A DNA stretch of 7,517 nucleotides, taken from the NCBI GenBank assembly GCA_900557355.1, contig USSR01000337.1:1-7517 (forward strand), given 5' to 3'. The notes below the pieces were generated by a model. That model made no database searches. It worked only from the letters and a program-made list of their open reading frames with translations, and was not told where the DNA came from. This DNA comes from an uncultured Bacteroides sp. GTDB taxonomy: Bacteria > Bacteroidota > Bacteroidia > Bacteroidales > Bacteroidaceae. Made by a program: the position numbers and the translations under genes. This document shows positions 1-7,448 of this stretch, one piece after another; positions within the stretch are counted from its first letter, which is position 1; each line of letters opens with the position of its first letter.

Positions 1-645
1 ATTTTTAGAGAAATATACATATAAATACCACACAACAGCAGATAAAACAAGACTTATACCAACAACGTATAATTTTAGTCCTCCATACAATCCTAGCCAC
101 ATCGATATTGGCAATATAAGTTGTTGATACAATGAAATTAGACTCATTTCTTCGACCTTATTCATACCTAATAAAAATGAATTTAAAGGTGATTGAAATA
201 GCCGTAAACATGTACCAAAAGAAATTAAAAACCATGGAATTTTCCATGAAACATTATCACCTTCAGTATCATAATGAGTAAAAAATACCCATCCAACAAT
301 AATCAATATAAAAAAAAGAAGTATAGACAAATAAAAATACCATTTAATACAAAAATGCAATAGTGATGACAACCGTGATTTATATATAGACTTATCATTT
401 TCAACTGTTACATATGCATATTCATGAGCAACAAATTGAGTAATAATATTAGTCAATCCCAATTCAAAGAATACTTGTACAGCAACCAAACTACCAAATG
501 TATAGTAAAACCCTTGTTCTTCTTGGCTTAAGTATTTCGCTAAGAAAAAGATTGTTACTATATTAGAACCAGCTTGAACTATTCGAGCTGCAGATGAATA
601 AGCAATAGCTTTATCTATACCAAGTTTATTTATTAATTTCTTCAT
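1..645 (-). CDS. wzx: Wzx-type polysaccharide flippase, N-terminal 215 residues (3' end outside window)
   Basis: This is an open frame of 215 codons with no stop, running off the left edge. The start is ATG at 643-645; an in-frame TAA lies one codon upstream (649-651), so no longer start is possible. The protein is highly hydrophobic, with probable membrane segments near residues 13-36, 48-70, 100-122, 136-160 and 190-211. The stretches GFYYTFGSL (45-53) and FFELGLTNIITQFVAHE (59-75) are typical, as I recall, of O-antigen and capsule translocases of the MOP superfamily. Such proteins flip undecaprenyl-linked repeat units across the inner membrane. The gene follows the reductase gene after 64 bases, the same position wzx has after abe/prt in Salmonella and Yersinia O-antigen clusters. 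It is very AT-rich. The fragment covers about half of a usual 400-480 residue flippase, so whether the gene is intact cannot be judged. A Wzy polymerase is less likely because the N-terminus looks like a flippase. Confidence 0.8.
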   Translation of the reverse strand, partial: MKKLINKLGIDKAIAYSSAARIVQAGSNIVTIFFLAKYLSQEEQGFYYTFGSLVAVQVFFELGLTNIITQFVAHEYAYVTVENDKSIYKSRLSSLLHFCIKWYFYLSILLFFILIIVGWVFFTHYDTEGDNVSWKIPWFLISFGTCLRLFQSPLNSFLLGMNKVEEMSLISLYQQLILPISMWLGLYGGLKLYVVGISLVLSAVVWYLYVYFSKN

Positions 646-709
646 TAATTAAAATTAAGACAAGTATAGCTCCTCCCATGTTTAGCACAATACAAAAAGA
701 CATTATAAA

Positions 710-1588
710 TCAACATTTGTTCCTAAATCTCGCTAACCCTTCTGAAATATCAATTTTAGGAAGCCAGTTAGGTATACTATTGTATAATATTGGAAACATA
801 ACTTCGCGTTCTTTGTAAGATTTACCTCCTAAATTCACATTAATTTTTTTCCCTAATATCTTTTCAAAAAGAGATATAATATCTTTCAACTTATATCTTT
901 TTCCTGTGCATACACCAAAAACACCAACTCTAGAAAATTTTCGATTACACATATATTCATAAGTTTTCAAATATGCACTACATACATCACTTATATGGAT
1001 AAGATCCAACATTTGCTCACCTGGAGATATATCTAGCGTCTGTTGTGTTCCTGCAATTTGACATAATTTATTTAGGAGTTTAGGACGTTTATCATTTTCT
1101 CCATACACATCAAAAAGTCTTAACGAAATCACGTTATATTGATATCGATCAATATAATATTGGCACATTATTTCAAACGATTCCTTTGTTGCTGCATATA
1201 AATCTACAGGATTATATAAATTTGAATTATAATTTTGCCAATATGAACCGGTACAAATAAAATTTCGACATGAAGACCTCAACATAGCCTCCATCACCTC
1301 ACAACCAAATTGAATATTACTTTGAATTAAGTTTGCTATTTGACTTGGTTTACAATCTGTTATTACTGCTGCAGCTAAATCTGGATTATTAACAGAAAAC
1401 CATTCCAATAAAATCGTAATATCACCAGAATATTCTATAATTTCAATTTCAGACAATATATCTTCTATATTAGAATAACCAAACCTTGGATCTGCAATAA
1501 TAGATATACACCAATCCTCTTTCAATAAAGTTTTTATCAAATTGGAACCTATATATCCTGTTCCACCAGTAACAACAGCTCTCTTCAT
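710..1588 (-). CDS. SDR-family CDP-3,6-dideoxyhexose 4-reductase (RfbJ/RfbS-like; paratose or abequose synthase type)
   Basis: This 292-residue extended short-chain dehydrogenase/reductase has its nucleotide-binding motif GGTGYIGSN at residues 8-16. The catalytic Tyr131 and Lys135 lie in YAATK, with the probable Ser at 115 in TGSY. Length and layout match the Salmonella enzymes RfbJ (abequose synthase) and RfbS (paratose synthase). Points of similarity are LRLFDVYG (156-163), GEQ (190-192) followed by an Asp-Val pair (201-202), and EREVMF (260-265). By family and position it should reduce the 4-keto group of CDP-3,6-dideoxy-4-ketoglucose with NADPH in the cytosol. I cannot tell from sequence which epimer it makes. 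The gene starts 1 base after the rfbG stop, which suggests coupled translation. Two oddities: the VIHLA motif expected after strand 4 is replaced by PDLAAAVITD (69-78), and the usual RDF after GEQ reads LDL. The gene is clearly more AT-rich than its upstream neighbours. A different CDP- or dTDP-sugar epimerase/reductase remains possible. Confidence 0.75.
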   Translation of the reverse strand: MKRAVVTGGTGYIGSNLIKTLLKEDWCISIIADPRFGYSNIEDILSEIEIIEYSGDITILLEWFSVNNPDLAAAVITDCKPSQIANLIQSNIQFGCEVMEAMLRSSCRNFICTGSYWQNYNSNLYNPVDLYAATKESFEIMCQYYIDRYQYNVISLRLFDVYGENDKRPKLLNKLCQIAGTQQTLDISPGEQMLDLIHISDVCSAYLKTYEYMCNRKFSRVGVFGVCTGKRYKLKDIISLFEKILGKKINVNLGGKSYKEREVMFPILYNSIPNWLPKIDISEGLARFRNKC

Positions 1589-1589
1589 T

Positions 1590-2666
1590 TTAGGCTAAAA
1601 ATTTAGAAATTTCAATCAAACATAATTTGTAAGTACAATTCTGCTTATACTTTTTATACCAGTCCACAGTAAGTTCTATACATTGGTCAATATCCATCCT
1701 CGGCTCCCACCCTAACTGAAACTTAGCCTTATTAATATCAAGCATCAATAATTTAGCCTCATGTAAAGCGTTCGAATCAGAAAGATTTTTCAACTTCCCC
1801 CTACCATAATTCTCAATAACCTTCGTTGCCACTTCCCACACTGAAGTAATACTTTCCATCCTCGGACCAAAATTCCAACTTTCACAATATTGGGTAGGTT
1901 TACTCCACATCTTACTAGCCAACAACATATAACCACTTAATGGTTCCAATACATGTTGCCAAGGACGAATGGCTTTCGGACTACGAATTTCAATAGGTTT
2001 GTTTACTTCTATAGCCTTGATACAATCGGGAATAATTCTATCCAAAGCCCAATCTCCTCCACCAATCACATTACCAGCACGAACACTAGCTATACTTTTA
2101 CCATGTTTTTCATATTGCTCTGGATTAAAGAAAGAACGTCTCCAAGAAGCAATTGCTATTTCTGCTGCTCCCTTACTACTGGAATAAGGGTCATAACCAC
2201 CCATCGGTTCATTCTCACGATAGCCCCAAAGTTGCTCTTTGTTTTCATAACATTTATCAGTAGTTATCATGACACCTACCTTTACGCTATCCGTTATCCG
2301 TATAGCTTCCAATATGTTAATCGTCCCTATTACATTCGTTTCGTACGTTTCAACGGGAATTTCATAACTTAAACGTACTAGAGGTTGGGCAGCCAAGTGA
2401 AAAACAATTTCGGGTTGATATTCCTGAAAAATATCTTTCATTCGCTGACTATCACGAATATCAGCACGCAGGTCAGCTTTTATTTTTCCTCCTATTCCGG
2501 ACAGCACATAATTATCTTTATCTGTCATCGGATCTTTAGCAACCCCAATCACTTCCGCTCCAAGTTCATGAAGCCAGATAGAAAGCCAGCTACCTTTAAA
2601 ACCTGTGTGTCCAGTTACAAGAACACGCTTCCCTCTATAAAAATTTTTAAATATATCTATATCCAT
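1590..2666 (-). CDS. rfbG: CDP-glucose 4,6-dehydratase
   Basis: This 358-residue extended SDR enzyme converts CDP-glucose to CDP-4-keto-6-deoxy-D-glucose using bound NAD, the second step of CDP-3,6-dideoxyhexose synthesis. The cofactor-binding loop is GHTGFKGSW at residues 19-27, where the FKGSW form is characteristic of CDP-glucose dehydratases. HLAAQPLVR sits at 90-98, the catalytic Thr136-Asp137-Lys138 in TTDKCYENKE, and the Tyr161/Lys165 pair in YSSSK. RAGNVIGGGDWALDRIIPD (positions about 196-214) and RPWQHVLEPL are conserved in this family. Its length is almost that of Salmonella RfbG (359 residues), and no break is visible. It starts 3 bases after the rfbF stop and ends 1 base before the SDR start, inside a tightly packed operon. 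Also known as ddhB. The identification is firm. Confidence 0.96.
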   Translation of the reverse strand: MDIDIFKNFYRGKRVLVTGHTGFKGSWLSIWLHELGAEVIGVAKDPMTDKDNYVLSGIGGKIKADLRADIRDSQRMKDIFQEYQPEIVFHLAAQPLVRLSYEIPVETYETNVIGTINILEAIRITDSVKVGVMITTDKCYENKEQLWGYRENEPMGGYDPYSSSKGAAEIAIASWRRSFFNPEQYEKHGKSIASVRAGNVIGGGDWALDRIIPDCIKAIEVNKPIEIRSPKAIRPWQHVLEPLSGYMLLASKMWSKPTQYCESWNFGPRMESITSVWEVATKVIENYGRGKLKNLSDSNALHEAKLLMLDINKAKFQLGWEPRMDIDQCIELTVDWYKKYKQNCTYKLCLIEISKFLA

Positions 2667-2669
2667 TAT

Positions 2670-3449
2670 TTACCAAACTTTCCAAGGAGCTATCCCCTTA
2701 TCCCACATTTCATTGAGTTCCACATTATCACGTAATGTATCCATCGGTTTCCAAAACCCTGTATGACGATAAGCATGCATCTTACCGTCCTTTGCCAGAC
2801 CTTCAAGAGGCTTACGCTCAAAAACAATAGTATCATCACACGCAGGAATATATTCAAAGACCTTAGGTTCGCAAACAAAATAGCCTGCATTCACCCAATT
2901 ACGATCACCATCCGGTTTTTCTTGAAAGGAAAGTACCTTATTATTATTCAAATCTATTTGCAAAGCTCCGAATTTACCTCCGGGCTTGTAAGCTGTTAAT
3001 GAGATATCACAACCTGATAATTCATGTTCCTTAATGCTTTCTGCTATATTTATATCCGCCACCCCATCGCCATAAGTAAGAACAAAGCGTTCATCACCAA
3101 TATATTTCTGTACTTGTTTCAGACGCCCTCCCGTTTGGGTATTCAAGCCGGTATCAACCATAGTCACTTTCCAATTTTCAGAGTGATTATCAAGTATTTC
3201 AACACTGTTATTGGACAGATCAACTGTAAGGTCGCTATTATGACGAAAATAATTGGCGAAATATTCTTTTATAACATATTGTTTATAACCGCAACAGATA
3301 ACAAATTCATTAATTCCATAATGACTATAAGTCTTCATAATATGCCAAAGAATAGGCTTTCCACCTATTTCAACCATCGGTTTGGGAATAAGATTGGTAG
3401 CCTCACTCAAACGGGTTCCAAAACCTCCTGCGAAAATGACTGCTTTCAT
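2670..3449 (-). CDS. rfbF: Glucose-1-phosphate cytidylyltransferase
   Basis: This 259-residue cytosolic nucleotidyltransferase makes CDP-glucose from alpha-D-glucose-1-phosphate and CTP with Mg2+, committing glucose to the CDP-dideoxyhexose route. The nucleotide-binding signature AGGFGTRLSEAT begins at residue 7 and is followed by IPKPM (21-25). The SEAT form is the one seen in cytidylyltransferases of this family, in contrast to the dTDP-forming RmlA. Asp128 in TYGDGVAD and Asp237 in FWKPMDTLRD match the metal-binding aspartates known in the Salmonella enzyme. EKP at 177-179 and NAGYF at 187-191 complete the sugar pocket. The length equals that of the family (about 257). The gene begins 6 bases after the rfbH stop and ends 3 bases before rfbG. 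Also known as ddhA. The sequence is intact and the call is firm. Confidence 0.97.
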   Translation of the reverse strand: MKAVIFAGGFGTRLSEATNLIPKPMVEIGGKPILWHIMKTYSHYGINEFVICCGYKQYVIKEYFANYFRHNSDLTVDLSNNSVEILDNHSENWKVTMVDTGLNTQTGGRLKQVQKYIGDERFVLTYGDGVADINIAESIKEHELSGCDISLTAYKPGGKFGALQIDLNNNKVLSFQEKPDGDRNWVNAGYFVCEPKVFEYIPACDDTIVFERKPLEGLAKDGKMHAYRHTGFWKPMDTLRDNVELNEMWDKGIAPWKVW

Positions 3450-3455
3450 TATTCT

Positions 3456-4394
3456 TTACACTTTACGGAATGCAATAAATTTCTTGATTGTGGAAATCAT
3501 ATATTGGAGCATTTCTTCAGTCATACCCGGGTAAACTCCAATCCAGAAAGTATTATTCAATATAAAATCTGTACCTTTCAAATCACCGACAACACGATAA
3601 CCTTCACCGGTTTGTCGCATTTCATTAAAAGCCGGATGTTTCAACAGGTTTCCCGCAAAAAGATTACGGGTTTGTATTTTTTTACTCTCCAAGTATTCAG
3701 ACAATTCATTACGAGTGAAGCCTGCATCTTCCTTTACTGAAATAAGAAAACCAAACCAACTGGGATTAGAGTTCTTTTGAGGTTCAGGAAGTATTAGTCC
3801 TTCTATATCCTTCAAACCATCAAGTAAAGTCTGAAAATTCTTTCTCCGAGCCAATACGATACTGTCCAACTTATCTAATTGAGCACAACCAATAGCTGCT
3901 TGCATATCGGTTAATTTCAAATTATAACCAAAATGAGAATAAACATATTTATGATCATAAGCTACAGGTAACTCACCAAATTGTTTACTGAAACGATATT
4001 TGCAGGTATTATCAACACCACCTACACACCAGCAGTCACGTCCCCAATCACGGAAAGAATTAGTTATCTTATTGAGCAATGGATCATTTGTATACACAGC
4101 ACCACCCTCACCCATTGTCATGTGATGAGGAGGATAAAAACTGCTAGTACCAATGTGCCCTATAGTTCCTGTCTTTCTCGTCTCACCATTGATGGTATAT
4201 TCTGAACCCAATGCATCACAGTTATCTTCAACCAACCAAAGATGATGACGATCACAATAATCTTTCACTGACTGTAAGTCGAAAGGATTACCCAATGAAT
4301 GGGCAATCATGACAGCTTTGGTTTTATCAGAATAAGCAGCTTCCAATTGAGTTATATCTATATTATACTCCGGAATCGTTACATCTACAAACAC
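3456..4394 (-). CDS. RfbH C-terminal fragment (3' part of the broken gene)
   Basis: This piece is readable as 312 residues from a GTG at 4392-4394, although the frame is open back to 4469 and no start there looks functional. It carries the diagnostic E1 features. [14 protein letters not shown] (85-98 of this piece) has a His pair where ordinary aminotransferases have the PLP-binding Lys, which fits a dehydratase using [12 protein letters not shown] supplies Cys59, and [15 protein letters not shown] supplies Cys121, Cys123 and Cys131, the C-X1-C-X7-C half of the [2Fe-2S] motif. [18 protein letters not shown] and TFWIGVYPG near the end are also typical of RfbH. Expression would need re-initiation or a frameshift. 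Confidence 0.75.
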   Translation of the reverse strand: MFVDVTIPEYNIDITQLEAAYSDKTKAVMIAHSLGNPFDLQSVKDYCDRHHLWLVEDNCDALGSEYTINGETRKTGTIGHIGTSSFYPPHHMTMGEGGAVYTNDPLLNKITNSFRDWGRDCWCVGGVDNTCKYRFSKQFGELPVAYDHKYVYSHFGYNLKLTDMQAAIGCAQLDKLDSIVLARRKNFQTLLDGLKDIEGLILPEPQKNSNPSWFGFLISVKEDAGFTRNELSEYLESKKIQTRNLFAGNLLKHPAFNEMRQTGEGYRVVGDLKGTDFILNNTFWIGVYPGMTEEMLQYMISTIKKFIAFRKV

Positions 4395-4810
4395 CGGAAT
4401 TGCACCATACTGAATGATAGGCGTGACTGTAGTGGGAAATCCACAAGTTGAAAAGCCACTGTTATAACCTCATCTCCCTTTTTTATACGACGTTCTCCCA
4501 ATAGTGGAGAAGTCAATGTCATAAAGGCTAATAAATTTGCAGAAGACCCAGAATTTGTCAGGGAGCAATATTTAATCCCCAGCCAGTCTGCAAAACGTTT
4601 CTCGAATTTATGAGCCCAAGGTCCCGCTGTAAGCCAAAAGTCCAAAGATGAATCAATCAAATTAACGAGTTCTTCAGCATCAAAAAAACGGCCACCATAA
4701 TTTACAAAACTTTTTCCCGGTTCAAATACTTTTAAGTTCCGATGAACTTCATCATAATATTCACGAGATAACTGAAGAATTTGTTTCTTCAGAGTTTCTT
4801 TTTTATTCAT
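4385..4810 (-). CDS. RfbH N-terminal fragment (5' part of the broken gene)
   Basis: These 141 codons start at the ATG 4808-4810. Residues 1-119 are genuine RfbH: the N-terminal helices, [15 protein letters not shown] (35-49), the WLTAGPW segment (59-65) and the cofactor-phosphate-binding [11 protein letters not shown] (86-96) typical of the DegT/DnrJ/EryC1 aminotransferase-like fold. From residue 120 the frame is wrong, and the tail to the stop has no family resemblance. On its own this piece lacks the PLP-pocket histidine and all four Fe-S cysteines. Confidence 0.8.
   Translation of the reverse strand: MNKKETLKKQILQLSREYYDEVHRNLKVFEPGKSFVNYGGRFFDAEELVNLIDSSLDFWLTAGPWAHKFEKRFADWLGIKYCSLTNSGSSANLLAFMTLTSPLLGERRIKKGDEVITVAFQLVDFPLQSRLSFSMVQFRCL
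4446..4453 (-). other. 8-base insertion that breaks rfbH
   Basis: On the coding strand the region reads GTGGCT-TTTCAACT-TGTGG. Without the middle 8 bases it reads GTG GCT TGT GGA TTT CCC, i.e. V-A-C-G-F-P, which fits the family form VA(A/C)GFPTTV. The exact limits slide by about 3 bases because CTT occurs on both sides (CTT-TTCAA-CTT). It is not a simple tandem copy of its neighbours. An alternative reading is loss of one T from the T-run at 4451-4454, which would give V-A-F-S-T-C-G-F-P, three residues longer than the family pattern. Confidence 0.7.
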
Positions 4811-4872
4811 AAGCTGATCTATTTTTTAGTAAGATATATTTGAAGCATTCATTATATACCTGAAAAGATATC

Positions 4873-6279
4873 TTAATAAGCATTTTTTTCTCCTATAATT
4901 ACATTTGCTATGGTCTTATAAATGATATATAAATCAAGCAGTAAGGTCCAATGCTCCATATACCAAATATCAGCCTTAACACGACCCTCCATCTGTGAAA
5001 GTTCTTTCGTTTCACCACGGAATCCGTTCGTTTGCGCCCAACCCGTTACTCCGGGTTTAATGAAATGGCGCACCATATACTTATCAATCAGTTGTGCGTA
5101 AATCTCTGTATGAGCCAACATATGAGGACGAGGACCTACTATCGACATTTCACCTCTGAAAACATTAATAAATTGCGGAAGTTCATCAATATTAGAACGC
5201 CGAAGAAAATCTCCAAATCGAGTTTTCCGAGGATCATCAGCTGTTGCCTGCTTATAATCTGCCTCTTCATTCACTTTCATGGAACGAAATTTATAGCATT
5301 TAAAATCAACACCGTTCAAACCGGTTCGCATTTGTGTAAAGAATATGGGACCGGGAGAAGTTAGTTTTATTATACTCCCCACTATAAGATAAACCAGTGG
5401 AAAAATAGTGACTAAAAAAATCCCTGACAGCACTATATCAAATATTCGCTTCAATAAACGATTCTCCATTTTGCTAAGTGGTTCATATCTCAAATTCAAA
5501 ATTGGCATGTTTCCTACCATACTATGCCAAATACGCCGGGGGAAACCCTTAGAAACATTAGGAACACCATGAAAATAAAGCAAATGATTCTCACAATAAT
5601 TCATTATAGAAACATTATATCGTCCCTGTTCCATTGATAATGAACAAAATACATGCTTTATATCTGTTTTTCCTGACATAAAATCAGCAAAGCTATCTGG
5701 ATTGCCAAGATAGTCACATTTAGAAGAGAGAGTAGCGTTTAGAACAACATCGAAATACCCTACAACTTCATAAATAGATGCCAGAGAACTCTCCATTTCT
5801 TCATATAACATCTGCATATTATTACCTCCGCCAATAAAAACAGCATAACGTTTATGATTACCCTTGGCACAATAGCTAATCAGTGAATGACGAATTATGA
5901 TGCGATAAATACTTAAAATAACAAAGAGTATAAAAAAATAACTAACAAAAAAGAGTGGGGAAATTATAAATATTCCACTAAAAGCCATGATACAAGCCCA
6001 AAAGACAGAAAATGTTATGATATTCTTCAACACACGTAACACAAGCTGATCTGCACGAATTTCTCTACTATTCCAAGCCCTTCCACGAGATGCCGAACAG
6101 GCCAAATAACAAAGACTTAGCGAGGTCATCATCAAAGAAACAGTACAAGAAAAAGGCAAAGAATTGAATGCTTTTTTCCAAAAGAAAAGAAGCAGGAATA
6201 AACAGAAGTTCAGGATGAGTAAATCTCCCAAAACTACAATCAACTCTACTACTTTATTTATTTGGTTAGTTGATGCCAT
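4873..6279 (-). CDS. Polyprenyl-phosphate hexose-1-phosphate transferase (initiating transferase, WcaJ/WbaP family)
   Basis: This 468-residue inner-membrane enzyme transfers a sugar-1-phosphate, often glucose or galactose, from a UDP-sugar to undecaprenyl phosphate and so starts each repeat unit. The N-terminal half has four probable membrane helices (about 11-34, 42-62, 86-107, 109-130). A Rossmann-like CoA_binding_3-type domain follows (about 143-240), with its glycine-rich loop FIGGGNN at 148-154. The C-terminal transferase domain starts at KRIFD (277-281) with one hydrophobic segment (282-304). It continues with SPGPIFF (308-314), KFRSMK (330-335), DELPQ (365-369, containing the Asp-Glu pair used in catalysis), VGPRPH (381-386) and KPGVTGWAQ (408-416). 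The length matches full-size WcaJ-type enzymes and the protein looks complete. It begins 20 bases after the chain-length regulator stop. The donor sugar cannot be read from the sequence. Confidence 0.93.
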   Translation of the reverse strand: MASTNQINKVVELIVVLGDLLILNFCLFLLLFFWKKAFNSLPFSCTVSLMMTSLSLCYLACSASRGRAWNSREIRADQLVLRVLKNIITFSVFWACIMAFSGIFIISPLFFVSYFFILFVILSIYRIIIRHSLISYCAKGNHKRYAVFIGGGNNMQMLYEEMESSLASIYEVVGYFDVVLNATLSSKCDYLGNPDSFADFMSGKTDIKHVFCSLSMEQGRYNVSIMNYCENHLLYFHGVPNVSKGFPRRIWHSMVGNMPILNLRYEPLSKMENRLLKRIFDIVLSGIFLVTIFPLVYLIVGSIIKLTSPGPIFFTQMRTGLNGVDFKCYKFRSMKVNEEADYKQATADDPRKTRFGDFLRRSNIDELPQFINVFRGEMSIVGPRPHMLAHTEIYAQLIDKYMVRHFIKPGVTGWAQTNGFRGETKELSQMEGRVKADIWYMEHWTLLLDLYIIYKTIANVIIGEKNAY

Positions 6280-6299
6280 TATTACCTTATCTATTGATT

Positions 6300-7424
6300 T
6301 TAAGCCTGTATTTCTTTGAACTTATTCAGAATATTTTCTCCGAATAACTTCCAAAATATGACAATACAAACAGAAAGAAAGATAAATGCCAGAACATATA
6401 TTTTTTTACTTGTCCCCGAAGGGTTCAATGGCACCACAGCAGGCTCTACAACAGCAAATACTGGTTTCTCTTCCTGAACTTTAGCTCTGGCGACCTGCAA
6501 TTGACTCGCCACCTGACTGTACACCTGATAAGCCAGACTCATATCATTCTGCAATCGTTCCTGCTCGGCGCGGGCACTTTGCAAAATAATATTATCATGA
6601 GAATCTAGATAATCAGCATATTTCTTCTGCGCAACATAATACTCTTGCTGGCGTTCTTTAAATAGTCTCTCCAAATAGACACAATCTTCTTTCGCTTTGG
6701 AAGTACGATAATTTATAATATATTCCTGTAGCTTTCCTACAACAGAATCAGCAACGATTGCAGCTACCTTAGGATTTTGAAAGGTGACAGCAACTGTGGT
6801 CATAGCCGTTTTCTTATCTACAGAGGCAGCAATCTTTCTTTTTAGAGTTTCAATCTTCACAGACTCTTTCTTAGATAATTCGATTGTACCATGACTTGCT
6901 TTATCGGAAGACATGAATTCATCCTCTTCGCTGATAAATAACGATTTTACTCCACCAATTGCCATACCGGGAAGTCCGATTACATAACTCCACCAAGGAG
7001 AAGACTCCTCATCCAGATAAGCATTCAAGGTCATCATTTCATTTTTCAATACAGGTATTTTCATTGTGGAAAGTTCCAATAAGAAAGGAGTGGAAGATAC
7101 AATATCTGCAGATAAAGAAGCATTCAAAGCATCACTGCCATCACCCATAGTAACGTCACTTCCCAAGAAAGAAGCTGCCAAACCAGATAGACCACCACCT
7201 TTAGCACTTCCCATCTCCGGAGAAAGAGTCACTTCAACCGTGTACTGTTTAGGAATACTTATTGCAACAATAACACCAATTATCAGTCCGATACCAGCTG
7301 CCTTATAAATCTTCTTACGAATACTTACAACCTTACGAAGAAGATCCATCAGATCAATCTCAAGCTCCTCATTCGTATGAATATCCTGTTGCTGTTTCAT
7401 CTCTTTTTCAGATTTTTGTTCCAT
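6300..7424 (-). CDS. wzz: Wzz-type polysaccharide chain-length determinant (polysaccharide co-polymerase)
   Basis: This 374-residue inner-membrane protein is of the kind that sets the length of polymers made by the Wzy pathway. The topology is the standard one. A short cytoplasmic N-terminus contains EIDLMDLLRKVVSIRKKIY (22-40), followed by TM1 (about 41-57), a long periplasmic part and TM2 (about 341-359), with a 15-residue cytoplasmic tail. The TM2-proximal proline-rich motif PAVVPLNPSG (328-337) is typical of the family. Residues about 240-320 are rich in Glu, Gln, Lys and Ala and probably form the long periplasmic coiled coil. A glycine/serine-rich stretch (GSAKGGGLSGLAASFLGSD, 72-90) follows the first beta strand. 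There is no Walker-type tyrosine kinase domain, so it is not a Wzc-type co-polymerase. It starts 24 bases after the upstream gene's stop and is followed by the initiating transferase, a common capsule-locus order. Confidence 0.92.
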   Translation of the reverse strand: MEQKSEKEMKQQQDIHTNEELEIDLMDLLRKVVSIRKKIYKAAGIGLIIGVIVAISIPKQYTVEVTLSPEMGSAKGGGLSGLAASFLGSDVTMGDGSDALNASLSADIVSSTPFLLELSTMKIPVLKNEMMTLNAYLDEESSPWWSYVIGLPGMAIGGVKSLFISEEDEFMSSDKASHGTIELSKKESVKIETLKRKIAASVDKKTAMTTVAVTFQNPKVAAIVADSVVGKLQEYIINYRTSKAKEDCVYLERLFKERQQEYYVAQKKYADYLDSHDNIILQSARAEQERLQNDMSLAYQVYSQVASQLQVARAKVQEEKPVFAVVEPAVVPLNPSGTSKKIYVLAFIFLSVCIVIFWKLFGENILNKFKEIQA

Positions 7425-7448
7425 CAGAGTAGTCGTAAAAAGGATTCG

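Larger units (their letters stand above)
3456..4810 (-). pseudogene. rfbH: CDP-4-keto-6-deoxy-D-glucose-3-dehydratase (E1), frameshifted
   Basis: RfbH/DdhC is a PMP- and [2Fe-2S]-dependent enzyme that, with the reductase E3, removes the C3 hydroxyl of CDP-4-keto-6-deoxyglucose. Here it is split. The first frame (4810 down to 4385) reads correctly through GDEVITVA, then runs through about 22 unrelated residues to a TAG at 4385-4387. The second frame is open from 4469 to the stop at 3456 and carries [14 protein letters not shown] and the rest of the enzyme. Deleting 8 bases (about 4446-4453) joins GDEVITVA directly to CGFPTTV and gives 448 residues, close to the 437 of Salmonella RfbH. All other hallmarks are present, so the break looks recent. 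It lies 62 bases after the initiating transferase gene and 6 bases before rfbF. If translated as is, neither half should be active: the PLP-fold and Fe-S ligands are separated from the N-terminal region. A sequencing error is possible but less likely for an 8-base change. Confidence 0.85.

Noticed and set aside
626..679. A 17-codon minus-strand ORF beginning ATGGGAGGAG and overlapping the wzx start
   Set aside because: It is short and has no recognisable product. Its GGGAGGAG lies about 27 bases from the wzx ATG, too far to act as its ribosome-binding site. It is probably chance in AT-rich sequence.
646..709. Search for a Bacteroides-type promoter (TTG/TAnnTTTG) or terminator in the gaps at 646-709 and 4811-4872
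   Set aside because: No convincing -7/-33 pair and no stem-loop with a T-run was found. The short palindrome AAGATATCTT at 4865-4874 overlaps a stop codon and is too weak to call.
1788..1797. The 10-mer ttttcaactt on the plus strand inside rfbG, the same as the core of the rfbH insertion
   Set aside because: A 10-base match in an AT-rich 7.5-kb window searched on both strands is expected by chance often enough that it is no evidence for a donor site.
1953..3740. Several long plus-strand open frames opposite rfbG, rfbF and rfbH
   Set aside because: They are antisense to clearly identified genes and their translations show no domain-like pattern; they are shadows of the real frames.
4446..4453. 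Insertion-sequence remnant or transposon footprint in rfbH
   Set aside because: CTT on both sides could be a 3-base target duplication, but with only 5 bases between and no terminal repeat there is nothing to identify an element.
4440..4460. Possible programmed -1 frameshift on the T-run of rfbH (GCT TTT then TCA), giving V-A-F-S-T-C-G-F-P
   Set aside because: The run is only four T's, no downstream stem-loop stands out, and the product would carry three extra residues inside a conserved segment. An insertion mutation explains the frames better; low-level rescue by slippage cannot be excluded.
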